A stretch of DNA of 62,720 nt from positions 3,238 to 65,957 of the forward strand of contig NZ_LNXY01000034.1 in assembly GCF_001467585.1 (NCBI RefSeq), written 5' to 3'. The number at the start of each line of letters is the position of its first letter. Position 1 is the first letter of the stretch. The notes under the pieces were generated by a model. That model was not told where the DNA came from. It saw only the letters and a list, made by a program, of their open reading frames with translations, and ran no database searches. The stretch comes from Legionella drozanskii LLAP-1 (GTDB lineage: Bacteria; Pseudomonadota; Gammaproteobacteria; Legionellales; Legionellaceae). Below, in pieces: positions 54,610 through 62,720 of the stretch. Made by a program: the position numbers and the translations under genes.

Positions 54610-55719
54610 ATGCGACACAACACCATGACTAGTCCACTCATTGAAATCCGACAAGTTAATAAATCTTACGGCTCTGCTTTAATCCTCAATAATATTTCCT
54701 TGTCAGTTTACCATGGCGAGTTCTTAACTCTTCTAGGGCCTTCCGGTTGCGGAAAAACCACTTTACTGCGATTAATTTCTGGTTTTGAACAACCAACCTC
54801 CGGGGAAATATACATCAATGGTCACTGTGTCAATTCGCTACCGCCACAAAAAAGAGATGTGCATACTGTTTTTCAAAGTTACGCCCTCTTCCCACATTTA
54901 TCGGTTTATGAAAATGTGGCTTTCGCCTTACGATGTAAAAAGATGGATCCAAAAACCATTTCCGCACGAGTCGAAGAAATTTTATGCTTAGTCCAGCTGG
55001 AATCATTTGCTAAGCGTGATATCCAACAGTTAAGCGGCGGACAGCAGCAGCGTGTGGCAATCGCTCGGGCAGTGATTAATCGCCCACAGGTCTTGCTTTT
55101 GGATGAACCCTTGAGCTCACTCGATTATAGACTACGCAAAAATATGCAGTACGAGCTTAAACAATTACAAAAGGCATTAAACATGACTTTTATTTTTGTA
55201 ACTCATGATCAAGAAGAAGCCTTATCCATGTCGGATAGAATTGCGATTTTTAACCACGGCCACATAGAGCAAATTGGAACGCCACGTCAGGTGTATGAAA
55301 CACCTAATAGCCTTTATGTCGCCAAATTCATTGGCGAAGCAAATATTTTTGATATTCAAATCAATGGAATTTCCGACCAAAACCTGATTACCGAAATCGA
55401 ATCAATTCAATTCGAATGTCGAAATACTGGGAATTATCAACCAGGTGATAAAATACATCTTATTATTCGTCCGGAAGACATTCGTGTTTGGAATCAAACA
55501 GAAACAGACGATACGAGCGGCATGTTGTCAGGAAAAATTATCGATATTGTCTACAAAGGCTCTACAGTTGATTTAAAAGTCGAATTACGTTCTGGAAAAG
55601 TTATCAATGCGTCTGAGTTTTTTGATGAAGATGATGATAAATTAGAGTATGCACTTAACGAGTTAGTGTGGGTACAATGGTTGCCTGGTTGGGAAGTATT
55701 ATTGCCTTATGAATCCTAA
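54610..55719 (+). CDS. potA: Spermidine/putrescine ABC importer ATPase PotA
   Basis: An ATP-binding subunit of the polyamine importer. Walker A is GPSGCGKTTLLR, the signature is LSGGQQQRVAIARA, Walker B is LLLDEPLSSLD and the switch His is in VTHDQEEA. A C-terminal TOBE-type regulatory domain is present (about 290-369), with the PotA marker IRPEDIRVW. The start is placed at 54610 (MRHNTM); 54625 is also possible and neither has a clear ribosome site. A longer frame from 54532 would overlap the Cys-rich gene. First gene of potABCD. Confidence 0.94.
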   Translation: MRHNTMTSPLIEIRQVNKSYGSALILNNISLSVYHGEFLTLLGPSGCGKTTLLRLISGFEQPTSGEIYINGHCVNSLPPQKRDVHTVFQSYALFPHLSVYENVAFALRCKKMDPKTISARVEEILCLVQLESFAKRDIQQLSGGQQQRVAIARAVINRPQVLLLDEPLSSLDYRLRKNMQYELKQLQKALNMTFIFVTHDQEEALSMSDRIAIFNHGHIEQIGTPRQVYETPNSLYVAKFIGEANIFDIQINGISDQNLITEIESIQFECRNTGNYQPGDKIHLIIRPEDIRVWNQTETDDTSGMLSGKIIDIVYKGSTVDLKVELRSGKVINASEFFDEDDDKLEYALNELVWVQWLPGWEVLLPYES

Positions 55720-55752
55720 GAACCAATCCTTTATTTCAACAAGTGAGACTGA

Positions 55753-56577
55753 ATGAAAGTTAGATCGCTTTCAGTTTATCTTACCTATATCTGGCTAATT
55801 ATTTTTAGCCTCATCCCGCTATGCCTGGTATTAGTCTCTAGTTTTTTATCCAAAAATAGCGACCACCTAGTCGATTTACCCTTTAGCTTAAGTAATTATT
55901 CAGCATTATTTACCCCCATTTTTATTAAAATTTTCTTTCGTTCGCTATTCATGGCCTCATTAGCGACCGCTTGCTGTCTTTTACTCGCTTATCCCTTTAG
56001 TTTTTTATTAATTAAATCCAAACATAAATCCATGTTACTATTGTTGATTATCATACCATTTTGGACAAGTTCCTTAATACGTACTTATTCTCTGATCGCG
56101 CTGCTTAAATCAAAGGGCCTTATCAATGCGATCCTTTTAAAATTGCATTTAATTGACACACCTCTTTCATTACTTTATACCAATTTTGCAGTCCTGACCG
56201 GACTAGTTTATAACCTATTCCCGTTTATGGTTTTACCGATTTTTACCAACATGGAACGTTTTGATTTCAGGCTTATCGAAGCAGCCAAAGATTTAGGAGC
56301 AAGCAAACTTAATATTTTTTTCCGCGTCTTTTTACCTAATACGACGAATGGGATTGTTGCTGGCTGTTTAATGGTCCTTTTACCTTCAATGACCTTATTC
56401 TATATCCCCAATGTTTTAGGTGGAGCTCGCTCGATTTTGCTGGGGAACTTAATTCAAGATCAATTCTTAATTTTGGAAAATTGGCCTCAAGGCTCTGCCA
56501 CATCCGTGTTGCTCACAGTTATTTTATTAATTTTATTGTTCTTTTTTCGTCGTCAAAGCAAGGAGATCTTGCAGTGA
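55753..56577 (+). CDS. potB: Spermidine/putrescine importer permease PotB
   Basis: A 274-residue inner-membrane permease with six helices. The coupling loop reads EAAKDLGASKLNIFFRVFLPNT (residues split near 177-198), the binding-protein-dependent transport signature. It overlaps potC (GTGA, 4 nt). The order A-B-C-D is the standard one. Confidence 0.94.
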   Translation: MKVRSLSVYLTYIWLIIFSLIPLCLVLVSSFLSKNSDHLVDLPFSLSNYSALFTPIFIKIFFRSLFMASLATACCLLLAYPFSFLLIKSKHKSMLLLLIIIPFWTSSLIRTYSLIALLKSKGLINAILLKLHLIDTPLSLLYTNFAVLTGLVYNLFPFMVLPIFTNMERFDFRLIEAAKDLGASKLNIFFRVFLPNTTNGIVAGCLMVLLPSMTLFYIPNVLGGARSILLGNLIQDQFLILENWPQGSATSVLLTVILLILLFFFRRQSKEILQ

Positions 56578-57341
56578 AAGCCTTGGCGCAAAAAACATTC
56601 TTAAATTTAGTGTTTCTCTTTCTTTATTTCCCAATTCTAGTACTCGTTATTTATTCGGTAAATAATGCGAAGTTTTCATTGCAATGGCACGGCTTTTCAA
56701 CGCAATGGTATGTTGAACTTTTTCACGATCGAATATTATGGTCAGCTTTTTTGCATTCCACAATCTTGGGTTTCAGTGCTTCTATTGTAGCCACCACTCT
56801 GGGCTTATTAACTTCTGTGCATTTTTTCCTTTACCGCAACCAACAGCAACGTCCACTCTATGCTATCTTGCTTTTGCTGATCATTATTCCCGATCTTGTC
56901 CTTGGGGTTGCACTTTTAGTTTTCTTTAATGTAACGGATATTACTCTGGGTTTTTGCAGCCTGTTAATTGCTCATATTACTTTTTGCATTCCTTTTGTGA
57001 TTTTAACGATCAACAGCCGTATCCATACTCTCGATCCCAATATTTATTTTAGTGCACTCGATTTAGGAGCCAGTCGTTTCATGGCCCTAAGGAGAGTTCT
57101 TTTGCCCTTACTATGGCCTGCAGTACTCAGCGCTTTCCTACTCTGTTTTACCCTCTCCTTTGATGATGTCATTATTAGCTATTTTGTTGCGGGTCCCGAT
57201 TTTAATATTTTACCGCTTACCATTTACTCTTTAGTAAGAACAGGAGTAACCCCGGAACTGAATGCTTTATGTACCATTACCCTTGCTATATCGATGGCAT
57301 TAGTCATCATTTCAAATCGCTTATCGAGTAAAACACTATGA
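56574..57341 (+). CDS. potC: Spermidine/putrescine importer permease PotC
   Basis: A 255-residue permease with six helices and coupling loop FSALDLGASRFMALRRVLLP. The GTG start at 56574 is chosen because AAGGAG lies 8 nt upstream and it overlaps the potB stop. An ATG frame from 56481 would lie inside potB. The N-terminus (KTFLNLVFLFLYFPILVL) then forms the expected first helix. It overlaps potD by 4 nt. Confidence 0.94.
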   Translation: MKALAQKTFLNLVFLFLYFPILVLVIYSVNNAKFSLQWHGFSTQWYVELFHDRILWSAFLHSTILGFSASIVATTLGLLTSVHFFLYRNQQQRPLYAILLLLIIIPDLVLGVALLVFFNVTDITLGFCSLLIAHITFCIPFVILTINSRIHTLDPNIYFSALDLGASRFMALRRVLLPLLWPAVLSAFLLCFTLSFDDVIISYFVAGPDFNILPLTIYSLVRTGVTPELNALCTITLAISMALVIISNRLSSKTL

Positions 57342-58366
57342 ATTGTTTACTATTATTTTTTGCCCTAATTTTAGGCTCGACAGCGCTTTTTGCTAATAAA
57401 GTAGTTAATGTTTACATTTGGGGTGGAGAAATTCCCAAAGAACTTTTGCAAGCCTTTGAAAATGAAACGGGAATCACCATTCATTTATCCACTTATGATA
57501 GTAATGAAACGATGTATGCCAAGCTTCGGGCAAGTGGCAAAAGCCTTTACGATGTCATTTTGCCCTCCGCTTATTTTGTAGAACGAATGCGAAATCAAGG
57601 CATGTTGCTACCCCTTGACCATAAATTGTTGCCCAATCTTGCGAATATTGAGAGTCATTTCTATGACAATGAGTATGATCCAGGCAATCAATATAGCGCT
57701 CCTTTGATTTGGGGAGCGACAGGTATTTTTTATAATAAAACCTATGTAAAAGATGCCCCTAAAAGTTGGCAGGATTTATGGCAAAAACGCTGGCGTGGAC
57801 AGCTCATGCTACTTGATGATTCGCGCGAACTTTTCTCTATTGCACTCATGAGTCTTGGCTTTGGCCCGAATGATAAAGATCCGCAACATATCGAACAAGC
57901 TTACAATCTTCTTTTGGCTTTGGTGCCTAATGTTAAACTCTTTGCTAGCGACAGTATCCAAGCCATTATGATCGATGAGGATGCAATAACAGGAATAGCG
58001 TGGAGTGGTGATGCTCTCAAAGCTCAGATGGAAAATAATCAAATTTCGTTTAGTTATCCGCAAGAAGGCTTTGTTATTTGGGTTGATTGTCTCGCCATTC
58101 CTAAAAATCCACCTCACCTGGAAGAGGCTTATGCCTTCATCAATTTTATGTTTAAACCCGAATCCAGCGTAAAAATTGCTACTCTAGAAGGAGCGGCTAT
58201 AACTAATGCCAAGGGACGTGCTCTTCTACCCCAAGCAATTAATGATAATCCTATCGTCTATCCATCCGAAGAAACGATGAAACATGCTTATCTTCAGCGC
58301 GATCTCGGCGAGGAAACTTTGGAGTTATACAACAAATATTGGCAGCAATTTAAACTAGCGTTTTAA
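57338..58366 (+). CDS. potD: Spermidine/putrescine-binding periplasmic protein PotD
   Basis: A 342-residue solute-binding protein with a signal peptide (about 1-19). The mature start VVNVYIWGGEIPKELLQAFE is typical of PotD/PotF, as are the central Y-S-A-P-L-I-W-G-A-T-G-I segment and the substrate-binding region IAWSGDALKAQ. It is the last gene of potABCD. It ends 1 bp before the stop of the convergent membrane-protein gene, leaving no room for a separate terminator. Confidence 0.95.
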   Translation: MNCLLLFFALILGSTALFANKVVNVYIWGGEIPKELLQAFENETGITIHLSTYDSNETMYAKLRASGKSLYDVILPSAYFVERMRNQGMLLPLDHKLLPNLANIESHFYDNEYDPGNQYSAPLIWGATGIFYNKTYVKDAPKSWQDLWQKRWRGQLMLLDDSRELFSIALMSLGFGPNDKDPQHIEQAYNLLLALVPNVKLFASDSIQAIMIDEDAITGIAWSGDALKAQMENNQISFSYPQEGFVIWVDCLAIPKNPPHLEEAYAFINFMFKPESSVKIATLEGAAITNAKGRALLPQAINDNPIVYPSEETMKHAYLQRDLGEETLELYNKYWQQFKLAF

Positions 58367-58367
58367 C

Positions 58368-59078
58368 TTAAGCATATAAAAAGAAACGCGTTAATATCAG
58401 TCCTATAACATCTCCCAATAAGACAGTCACAATAAAACTCAGCCATAGACTTCTTCCCTCTAGACCTGAAGCTTCTTTCAAAGCAAAAAAATAGGTCGTA
58501 ATTTGCCAAATGATGCAAATTAGAAAAACAAAATGACCGATTGTGCCTAATAAGGTTAGATGTAATTCAAATCCCTTGGAGACGTCCTCATTAAGCGGTT
58601 CCAAGTATTTTTGCAGTATGACAATGGGGAGGGCAAAGAGTATGGGATAACGCGACAAAGCCACCGTGCCAAAAAAATCAATCGCCCGAATTCTTTTTTG
58701 CCTGAGTAAAAGAGCAACCATTAAAAAAAGGGAGGCCAGAATAAAAATAACGACGGCATTTTGATAAAGCAATAAGAAAAAATTGGGCTTCATTGCCTTA
58801 ATATTATCGGCGAATACAAAACCTATAATGCCATCGAAATAGACATTCGCAACAATGCCCACGCCGCTCATGATGACCATCAATATTAGGCCCAACAATA
58901 AGGCCTTAAATCCTGCAATTTTTTGAAAGGGATTGATAAGGACTGAATTCTCAATACTGGCAAAGATAGATTTCTTGGTTAACGCAGCAGAAATCAACTG
59001 ATAGTCCGCCTCTGAAATTTTATTTTCTTCACGCATTGCTAAAAGACGCTTTTGTTCTTTGTCCATCACCATACTCAC
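58368..59078 (-). CDS. Five-helix membrane protein (Yip1-like)
   Basis: A 236-residue protein. The N-terminal 30 residues are a soluble helical piece (KEQKRLLAMREENKISEADY), of the short-helix kind found in oligomerising SHOCT-like segments. After that come about five membrane helices with the arrangement of Yip1-type proteins. The function is unknown. Its start overlaps the stop of the DUF2089-like gene by 4 nt, so the two are a coupled pair. The DUF2089-like partner may regulate it or act with it. Yip1-like is a weak call. Confidence 0.65.
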   Translation of the reverse strand: MSMVMDKEQKRLLAMREENKISEADYQLISAALTKKSIFASIENSVLINPFQKIAGFKALLLGLILMVIMSGVGIVANVYFDGIIGFVFADNIKAMKPNFFLLLYQNAVVIFILASLFLMVALLLRQKRIRAIDFFGTVALSRYPILFALPIVILQKYLEPLNEDVSKGFELHLTLLGTIGHFVFLICIIWQITTYFFALKEASGLEGRSLWLSFIVTVLLGDVIGLILTRFFLYA

Positions 59079-59437
59079 AGACGTTTCAACATAATGGCTG
59101 CTTCTTTAGCAGAAATTTTACCTTCCTCAAGCAATTGTAAAATTTCTTCTTTAGACCCCTCCTCTTTAATTTCCATATTTTCCAAAGTTCCTATCAACGC
59201 ATTGAGTCTGTTCCTCAAGGTAGGATAAGAAACTTTTTGGATAACAGCCATATCCTTAAGGCTCCCTGAACATTTTACGAAATCCAAAATAAATTGTAGA
59301 TCATCTTCAGGTAGTTTTAGTAAAACCGATATTTCGAATTGCCCTTCAAATTTAGTATTGCAGTCAGTGCATTCAATCTTGACCACATTTAAATTTGAAC
59401 TTTTACAAGATGGGCACTGTGTAATTATTTTTCCCAT
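59075..59437 (-). CDS. DUF2089-like zinc-ribbon/HTH protein
   Basis: A 120-residue protein. A zinc ribbon C-P-S-C...C-T-D-C (about 8-11 and 23-26) begins it, followed by LPEDDLQFILDFVKCSGSLK and a helix-turn-helix-like segment (VIQKVSYPTLRNRLNALI), which together match DUF2089. The C-terminal EEILQLLEEGKISAKEAAIM forms a short helical module like those in SHOCT-type pairs. It probably binds DNA or acts as a regulator of the coupled membrane protein. It is divergent from the ABC exporter. The family is commoner in Gram-positive bacteria, so gain by transfer is possible. Confidence 0.75.
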   Translation of the reverse strand: MGKIITQCPSCKSSNLNVVKIECTDCNTKFEGQFEISVLLKLPEDDLQFILDFVKCSGSLKDMAVIQKVSYPTLRNRLNALIGTLENMEIKEEGSKEEILQLLEEGKISAKEAAIMLKRL

Positions 59438-59629
59438 ACTTCAAATACTAATACTCAAACTCTCTATTCATAATATTTTACTGACAAACAATATAATATC
59501 AACCTACTTTCATTTATTAAATAATTTTTTTAACTTTATTAAAATAAATATTTGTTTTTTTAAAGTTGTGTTGATATATTCAAAGCCTTTAGAAGTAAAT
59601 GACCGAATTTCAGTCATAAAGGTACATAA

Positions 59630-61408
59630 ATGAGTAAAACAAATTCAAAAAACACCTGGAAAAAAACCTTAGCCCTCATTACAGACTATTTTCTAAATTC
59701 AGATGAAAAATTAAAGGCCTGGCTGCTACTAATAGGAGCCATTCTTTGTGTAATAGGTCTTGTAGCGGTAATGGCTGCGTTATCTTGGTGGTCGGCGGGC
59801 TTTTGGGCTGTATTAACCGCGAAGGCTTTAACTCCTTTTCTTATAAGCATGGCGCAATTTGCTTTGCTACTCAGCGCATATGTAGGCGCTTACGTTTTAA
59901 AAAATTATTTTATTGGAAAGTTATCAGTCCTTTGGCGTAATTGGTTAACAAAAAAAATGATTAACGAATTATTTGGCAGTGAAAATAATTATTTAGAGTT
60001 AAGACGATTTTCCTCTGAAATTGATAATATCGCGCAGCGCATTCAGGAAGACATCCAAGTAATTGTAGACTTTACACTGAGCTTAGCCACCGATTTTTTA
60101 CAATCCGTGCTCAGCTTCGGAACTTTTGTAGGTAGTTTATGGGTGATTGGCGGCGCCTTAACTATAGTAATTTTGGGCCTAAATATTGTTATTCCCGGTT
60201 ATTTAGTCTGGGTTGCGTTACTCGTTGCCATAACAGCCACAGTAATCACCCATTTTATAGGAAAATCACTGCCCGAAGTGAATAAAATGGCCGAGCAAGC
60301 TGAAGCAGACTTCAGGCAGGATTTAACACAGCTTTGTGGAGAAGCTGAAAATATTGCCGAAGAACACGCTGAAATTTATTATCAAACCTCGATTACAAAT
60401 AAAATTGAACAAATCAAAAAAACCTCTAATCAAAAACTCAATACCGAAGCAAAATTATCTAGTTTTCAGAGTTTTTATCTTCAACTAGCAGGAATTTTGC
60501 CGAATATACTTGCTGCCCCTCTCTACTTTACTGGACTCATTGACCTCGCCCAACTTATGCAAATTGGAATGTCTTTTACTCAAGTGAACTTCTCATTAAG
60601 CTGGTTTGTTACCGCTTTTGAAAATCTTTCTACCAATCAAGCGAGCATCGAACGCATTCTTGAATTAAAAGATGCTTTTGAAGAAGGAGGTCTGGCAACG
60701 AATCCCAAAGCGATTACCAGGAAAATAAGGTCTAAAGAAACCATCAAAATAAAACATTTGGATATTATGCCGCCCCAAGCATCAAGCACAGAATACATTA
60801 TGCGTAATCTTAATCTAAAACTAAAACCAGGCGAGAATGTGCTTTTACAAGCCGAATCTGGCATAGGTAAGAGCACATTGTTTAAAGCAATCGCAGGCGT
60901 TTGGCAATATGGTAACGGTAAAATTTCTACTCCTGAGGGTAAGAGTTTCTATTTTTTACCACAAAGACCCACTCTACCCTGCGATACCTTAAGAGCCGTT
61001 TTAGCCTATCCTGAGCCAGCAGATACTTATGATGATCAGCAATACATCTCTGTCTTAGAAAAGGTAAAAATGGATAAATTTATTTCAAAACTGGACGAAA
61101 TCAATCCCTGGGCGGTTCAGTTATCAGGCGGTGAGCAACAACGAATCGCCTTCGCAAGAGTTCTCTTGAAAAAACCAGATTGGCTATTTTTGGATGAGGC
61201 AACCTCTTCTCTCGATGAAAAAAATGAAGATCATGTGTATAAAATGGTAAGAGAATTACCCAACACTACGTTTATCAGTATTGGTCATCGTTATCTTACG
61301 CTAGCACCACATCATTCAAAAGCCGTGTTTTTTAATCTTACTAACGATAGAAATATTGAGGTATCAGAAGTTTATCTTGGGAATTCAAATTCTAGGACGG
61401 TCGCTTAA
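59630..61408 (+). CDS. SbmA/YddA-type ABC transporter (fused permease-ATPase)
   Basis: A 592-residue half-transporter. The N-terminal part (about 1-330) has about six helices of the ABC_membrane_2 type, seen in IGKLSVLWRNWLTKKMINEL and NIAQRIQEDIQ, as in YddA and BacA/SbmA relatives. The ATPase domain has Walker A ESGIGKST (with Ala-Glu in place of the usual Gly before it), the signature LSGGEQQRIAFARVLL and Walker B WLFLDEATSSLDE. The D-loop and switch His (SIGHR) are present. It probably works as a homodimer for import or export of peptides or cofactors; B12-type roles exist in relatives. It is a single gene. Confidence 0.9.
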   Translation: MSKTNSKNTWKKTLALITDYFLNSDEKLKAWLLLIGAILCVIGLVAVMAALSWWSAGFWAVLTAKALTPFLISMAQFALLLSAYVGAYVLKNYFIGKLSVLWRNWLTKKMINELFGSENNYLELRRFSSEIDNIAQRIQEDIQVIVDFTLSLATDFLQSVLSFGTFVGSLWVIGGALTIVILGLNIVIPGYLVWVALLVAITATVITHFIGKSLPEVNKMAEQAEADFRQDLTQLCGEAENIAEEHAEIYYQTSITNKIEQIKKTSNQKLNTEAKLSSFQSFYLQLAGILPNILAAPLYFTGLIDLAQLMQIGMSFTQVNFSLSWFVTAFENLSTNQASIERILELKDAFEEGGLATNPKAITRKIRSKETIKIKHLDIMPPQASSTEYIMRNLNLKLKPGENVLLQAESGIGKSTLFKAIAGVWQYGNGKISTPEGKSFYFLPQRPTLPCDTLRAVLAYPEPADTYDDQQYISVLEKVKMDKFISKLDEINPWAVQLSGGEQQRIAFARVLLKKPDWLFLDEATSSLDEKNEDHVYKMVRELPNTTFISIGHRYLTLAPHHSKAVFFNLTNDRNIEVSEVYLGNSNSRTVA

Positions 61409-61599
61409 TTTCTAAATGAGCTAGTCACGCCTTGACCCAACATTCCACTGGAATGAATTAATTTGTGGGTCAAGGCCCAACTTAAGGACAGCGTCGCCCC
61501 GCCTAAGGTTAAGGATGCTAAGAAAAAACTGCATTTATGCGCATTAGCAGTAAAATATGTGTTGATTAAAACCGTCAAAATCCTATCAATGGATAGCAA
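61405..61599 (-). CDS. Possible 64-residue protein (doubtful)
   Basis: An open frame that overlaps the ABC transporter stop by 4 nt. It encodes one weak hydrophobic stretch (CSFFLASLTLGGATLSLSWA) and ends GVTSSFRN. It covers an inverted repeat (61429-61476). No ribosome site or family supports it. It may be the remnant of a longer gene or chance open frame. Confidence 0.25.
   Translation of the reverse strand: MLSIDRILTVLINTYFTANAHKCSFFLASLTLGGATLSLSWALTHKLIHSSGMLGQGVTSSFRN
61429..61476. repeat. Nested inverted repeat downstream of the ABC transporter
   Basis: Outer arms GCCTTGACCCA (61429-61439) and TGGGTCAAGGC (61466-61476) are a perfect 11-bp match. Within them CATTC-CACTG-GAATG (61441-61455) forms a second hairpin. 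No T-run follows. It may be an RNA structure, a terminator for the ABC gene, or the end of a small element. Confidence 0.5.
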
Positions 61600-61775
61600 G
61601 TCTTTATTTTTTTCAAAGCATACCTTTTGTAGTGGTTAGCTTGATTGCCAGATGATTTATCAACAGCAGGGCATGAACCATGCTGGATCCGCCCTTCTTG
61701 GCTAACGCATTTAAGACATGATTTGGCAGAACCTAAGTTTTCATTTAATTATTTTTACGGAAGAACCTGTAATAC
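61600..61775. other. Non-coding gap
   Basis: I see no gene here. The stretch is AT-rich except for a short GC-richer piece around 61665-61730. If the doubtful 64-residue frame is not real, the non-coding region runs from 61409 to 61809. Confidence 0.4.
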
Positions 61776-61781
61776 TATAAT
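61754..61781 (+). promoter_or_regulatory. Candidate promoter of the DOT1-like methyltransferase gene
   Basis: TTTACG (61754-61759) and a perfect TATAAT (61776-61781) are separated by 16 bp. The -10 is 28 bp before the ATG at 61810. Confidence 0.5.
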
Positions 61782-61809
61782 TAAGGTCCCTAAAGCTCTG
61801 TGACACCTA

Positions 61810-62559
61810 ATGTTCTACTTTATTATCACCATACCTGTTTTATTAGTTATCTTAAAACTTCTATTAACCAATATAATTGTTCCTCATTTCAAAAAAAAAG
61901 AGCAAAAAAAACAGTTAAGTCAGAGGGCTGATTGGTCAAATATAGAAAAAAAGACATATATTTTGGAGTTGCTTTACAAAAAAGTTCATGCAAAATCCTC
62001 TTCGATAAGGTACCGATTATTGCATTTGATTCAAAATAAGGAGTTTATTTACGGAGAAATCGATTTCTTGTCGTTTTATACCATTCTTGAACGAACTTCT
62101 CCTTCCACCCAGGATATCTTTTATGACTTAGGTTCGGGTTCGGGAAAGGCAGTATTGAGTGCCCTATTATTTTTTCATGTTAGCAAATCTATAGGTATTG
62201 AGTTGTTGCCTCCTCTGTATGAGCAATCAAATACACAGCTTGAAAAGGCAGTTCAACGATTTCAACAACATAATATTGAGAAAGAATACCTGCCACAAAT
62301 GGAGCGCATTCAATTTATCAACGACAGTTTTTTACATTACGATTTTGGGGATGCCGATATCCTTTTCGTGGCAGCCACTTGCCTAACTGATGCCACCTGG
62401 AATGAATTAATTTCGAAGATGGCTCGTCTAAAACCGGGTAGCCGAATTATTGTGACCACTCGAATGATACACCACGAACAATTTGAATCTATTTATCAGG
62501 GCATAGAATTAATGAGTTGGGGGCTATGTCCAGTTAGAATATATAAAATCAAACCCTAA
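61810..62559 (+). CDS. Membrane-anchored DOT1-like SAM methyltransferase
   Basis: A 249-residue protein. Residues 3-20 form a membrane helix, followed by a basic stretch (HFKKKEQKK). The methyltransferase domain has YGEI (81-84), matching the D1 loop YGE of DOT1, then YDLGSGSGKAVLSALLF (105-121) as motif I. GIELLPPLYEQS (129-140) is motif II, and NDSF (171-174) and ILFVAATCL (184-192) follow. In human DOT1L the last motif is IFVNNFAF, so the substrate-proximal Asn pair is replaced here. DOT1 enzymes methylate histone H3 Lys79; related bacterial proteins exist. The real substrate is unknown. The fold call is firm, the DOT1 relation moderate. Confidence 0.7.
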   Translation: MFYFIITIPVLLVILKLLLTNIIVPHFKKKEQKKQLSQRADWSNIEKKTYILELLYKKVHAKSSSIRYRLLHLIQNKEFIYGEIDFLSFYTILERTSPSTQDIFYDLGSGSGKAVLSALLFFHVSKSIGIELLPPLYEQSNTQLEKAVQRFQQHNIEKEYLPQMERIQFINDSFLHYDFGDADILFVAATCLTDATWNELISKMARLKPGSRIIVTTRMIHHEQFESIYQGIELMSWGLCPVRIYKIKP

Positions 62560-62720
62560 GCCGTTTGGCGGAATACAGCCCATAAGAAATATAACTAAAA
62601 ATGAGTACTCCATAAACTAAACCCATTCCCGGTACAGCGAAATTACCGCCTCGCATAAAAAAGAATAGCACCAAAGCAGGCGTTGCAGCTACGACCAATA
62701 GACGGCATGAGGCTTTAAAG
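62549..62720 (-). CDS. Membrane protein of unknown function (C-terminal part)
   Basis: The frame enters from the right edge on the minus strand and ends at TGA (62551-62549), 57 residues. Two hydrophobic helices are visible (LLVVAATPALVLFFM and GMGLVYGVLIFSYISYGL), ending with the basic tail SAKRLRV. The loop between contains RGGNFAVPG. Its stop overlaps the 3' end of the methyltransferase gene by about 11 nt, so the two genes converge and overlap. No family is recognised from this piece. Confidence 0.6.
   Translation of the reverse strand, partial: FKASCRLLVVAATPALVLFFFMRGGNFAVPGMGLVYGVLIFSYISYGLYSAKRLRV

Noticed and set aside
56481-56573. Longer potC starting at an ATG inside potB
   Set aside because: The GTG at 56574 has AAGGAG at proper distance and the usual 4-nt overlap with potB. 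The longer form would add residues translated from potB sequence.

Overview
The window is a 62.7 kb chromosomal segment of a low-GC gammaproteobacterium, most likely a Legionella species. The evidence is an ecto-NTPDase (GDA1/CD39 apyrase family, rare in bacteria but characterised in L. pneumophila), several unrecognised proteins that look like Dot/Icm effectors (coiled coils, acidic C-termini, paired membrane helices near the C-terminus), small exported Cys-rich proteins, and a gammaproteobacterial core: dnaE, ligA, prfC, recQ, pntAA-pntAB-pntB, fleQ, ccm and pot genes. The assignment is inferred from gene content; no database search was possible.

Layout. 1-3060 is an AT-rich accessory stretch on the 3' side of tRNA-Thr(CGT) (3061-3133, minus). 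It holds a frameshifted GNAT acetyltransferase and a 648-aa protein with a PD-(D/E)XK nuclease core. 3209-8561 (minus): a large coiled-coil protein, the ecto-NTPDase and ComEC. 8707-11579 (plus): the three-gene proton-translocating transhydrogenase. 11743-13764: a small exported protein converging on prfC. 13901-16903 (minus): a valine-degradation cluster (acyl-CoA dehydrogenase, enoyl-CoA hydratase, 3-hydroxyisobutyryl-CoA hydrolase). 17100-20677: recQ, dodecin, an alpha/beta hydrolase and an exported protein. 20773-30309: the cytochrome c maturation genes, broken into ccmC-D-E-F-G-H-I and ccmA-B by an intruding effector-like gene and a GT-C membrane glycosyltransferase-like gene. 30513-34766: a complete tripartite MFS drug-efflux system. 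34849-38022: two effector-like genes, sohB and a Lys-rich small protein. 38161-43815 (minus): fleQ, a Cys-repeat exported protein and dnaE. 44009-48515 (minus): an oligopeptide-type ABC importer without an ATPase gene. 48596-50605: ligA. 50746-54593: an exported hydrolase, a DUF4785-like protein, rmuC and a Cys-rich exported protein. 54610-58366: potABCD. 58368-62720: a DUF2089/Yip1-like pair, an SbmA/YddA-type ABC exporter, a DOT1-like methyltransferase and the end of a membrane-protein gene.

The best structural discovery is in the ccm locus. A decayed copy of the 3' end of ccmB, still reading IRISLVD-stop, lies at 27215-27303, about 1.8 kb from the intact ccmB end and in the same orientation. 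It brackets the glycosyltransferase-like gene and records how the operon was split. Other items worth attention are an exported protein built of two units with identical Cys spacing and an exact 90-residue period, a membrane-anchored DOT1-like methyltransferase, the PD-(D/E)XK protein beside the tRNA, and a solute-binding protein with its own C-terminal membrane anchor. I saw no CRISPR array, rRNA, intact transposase or complete prophage.
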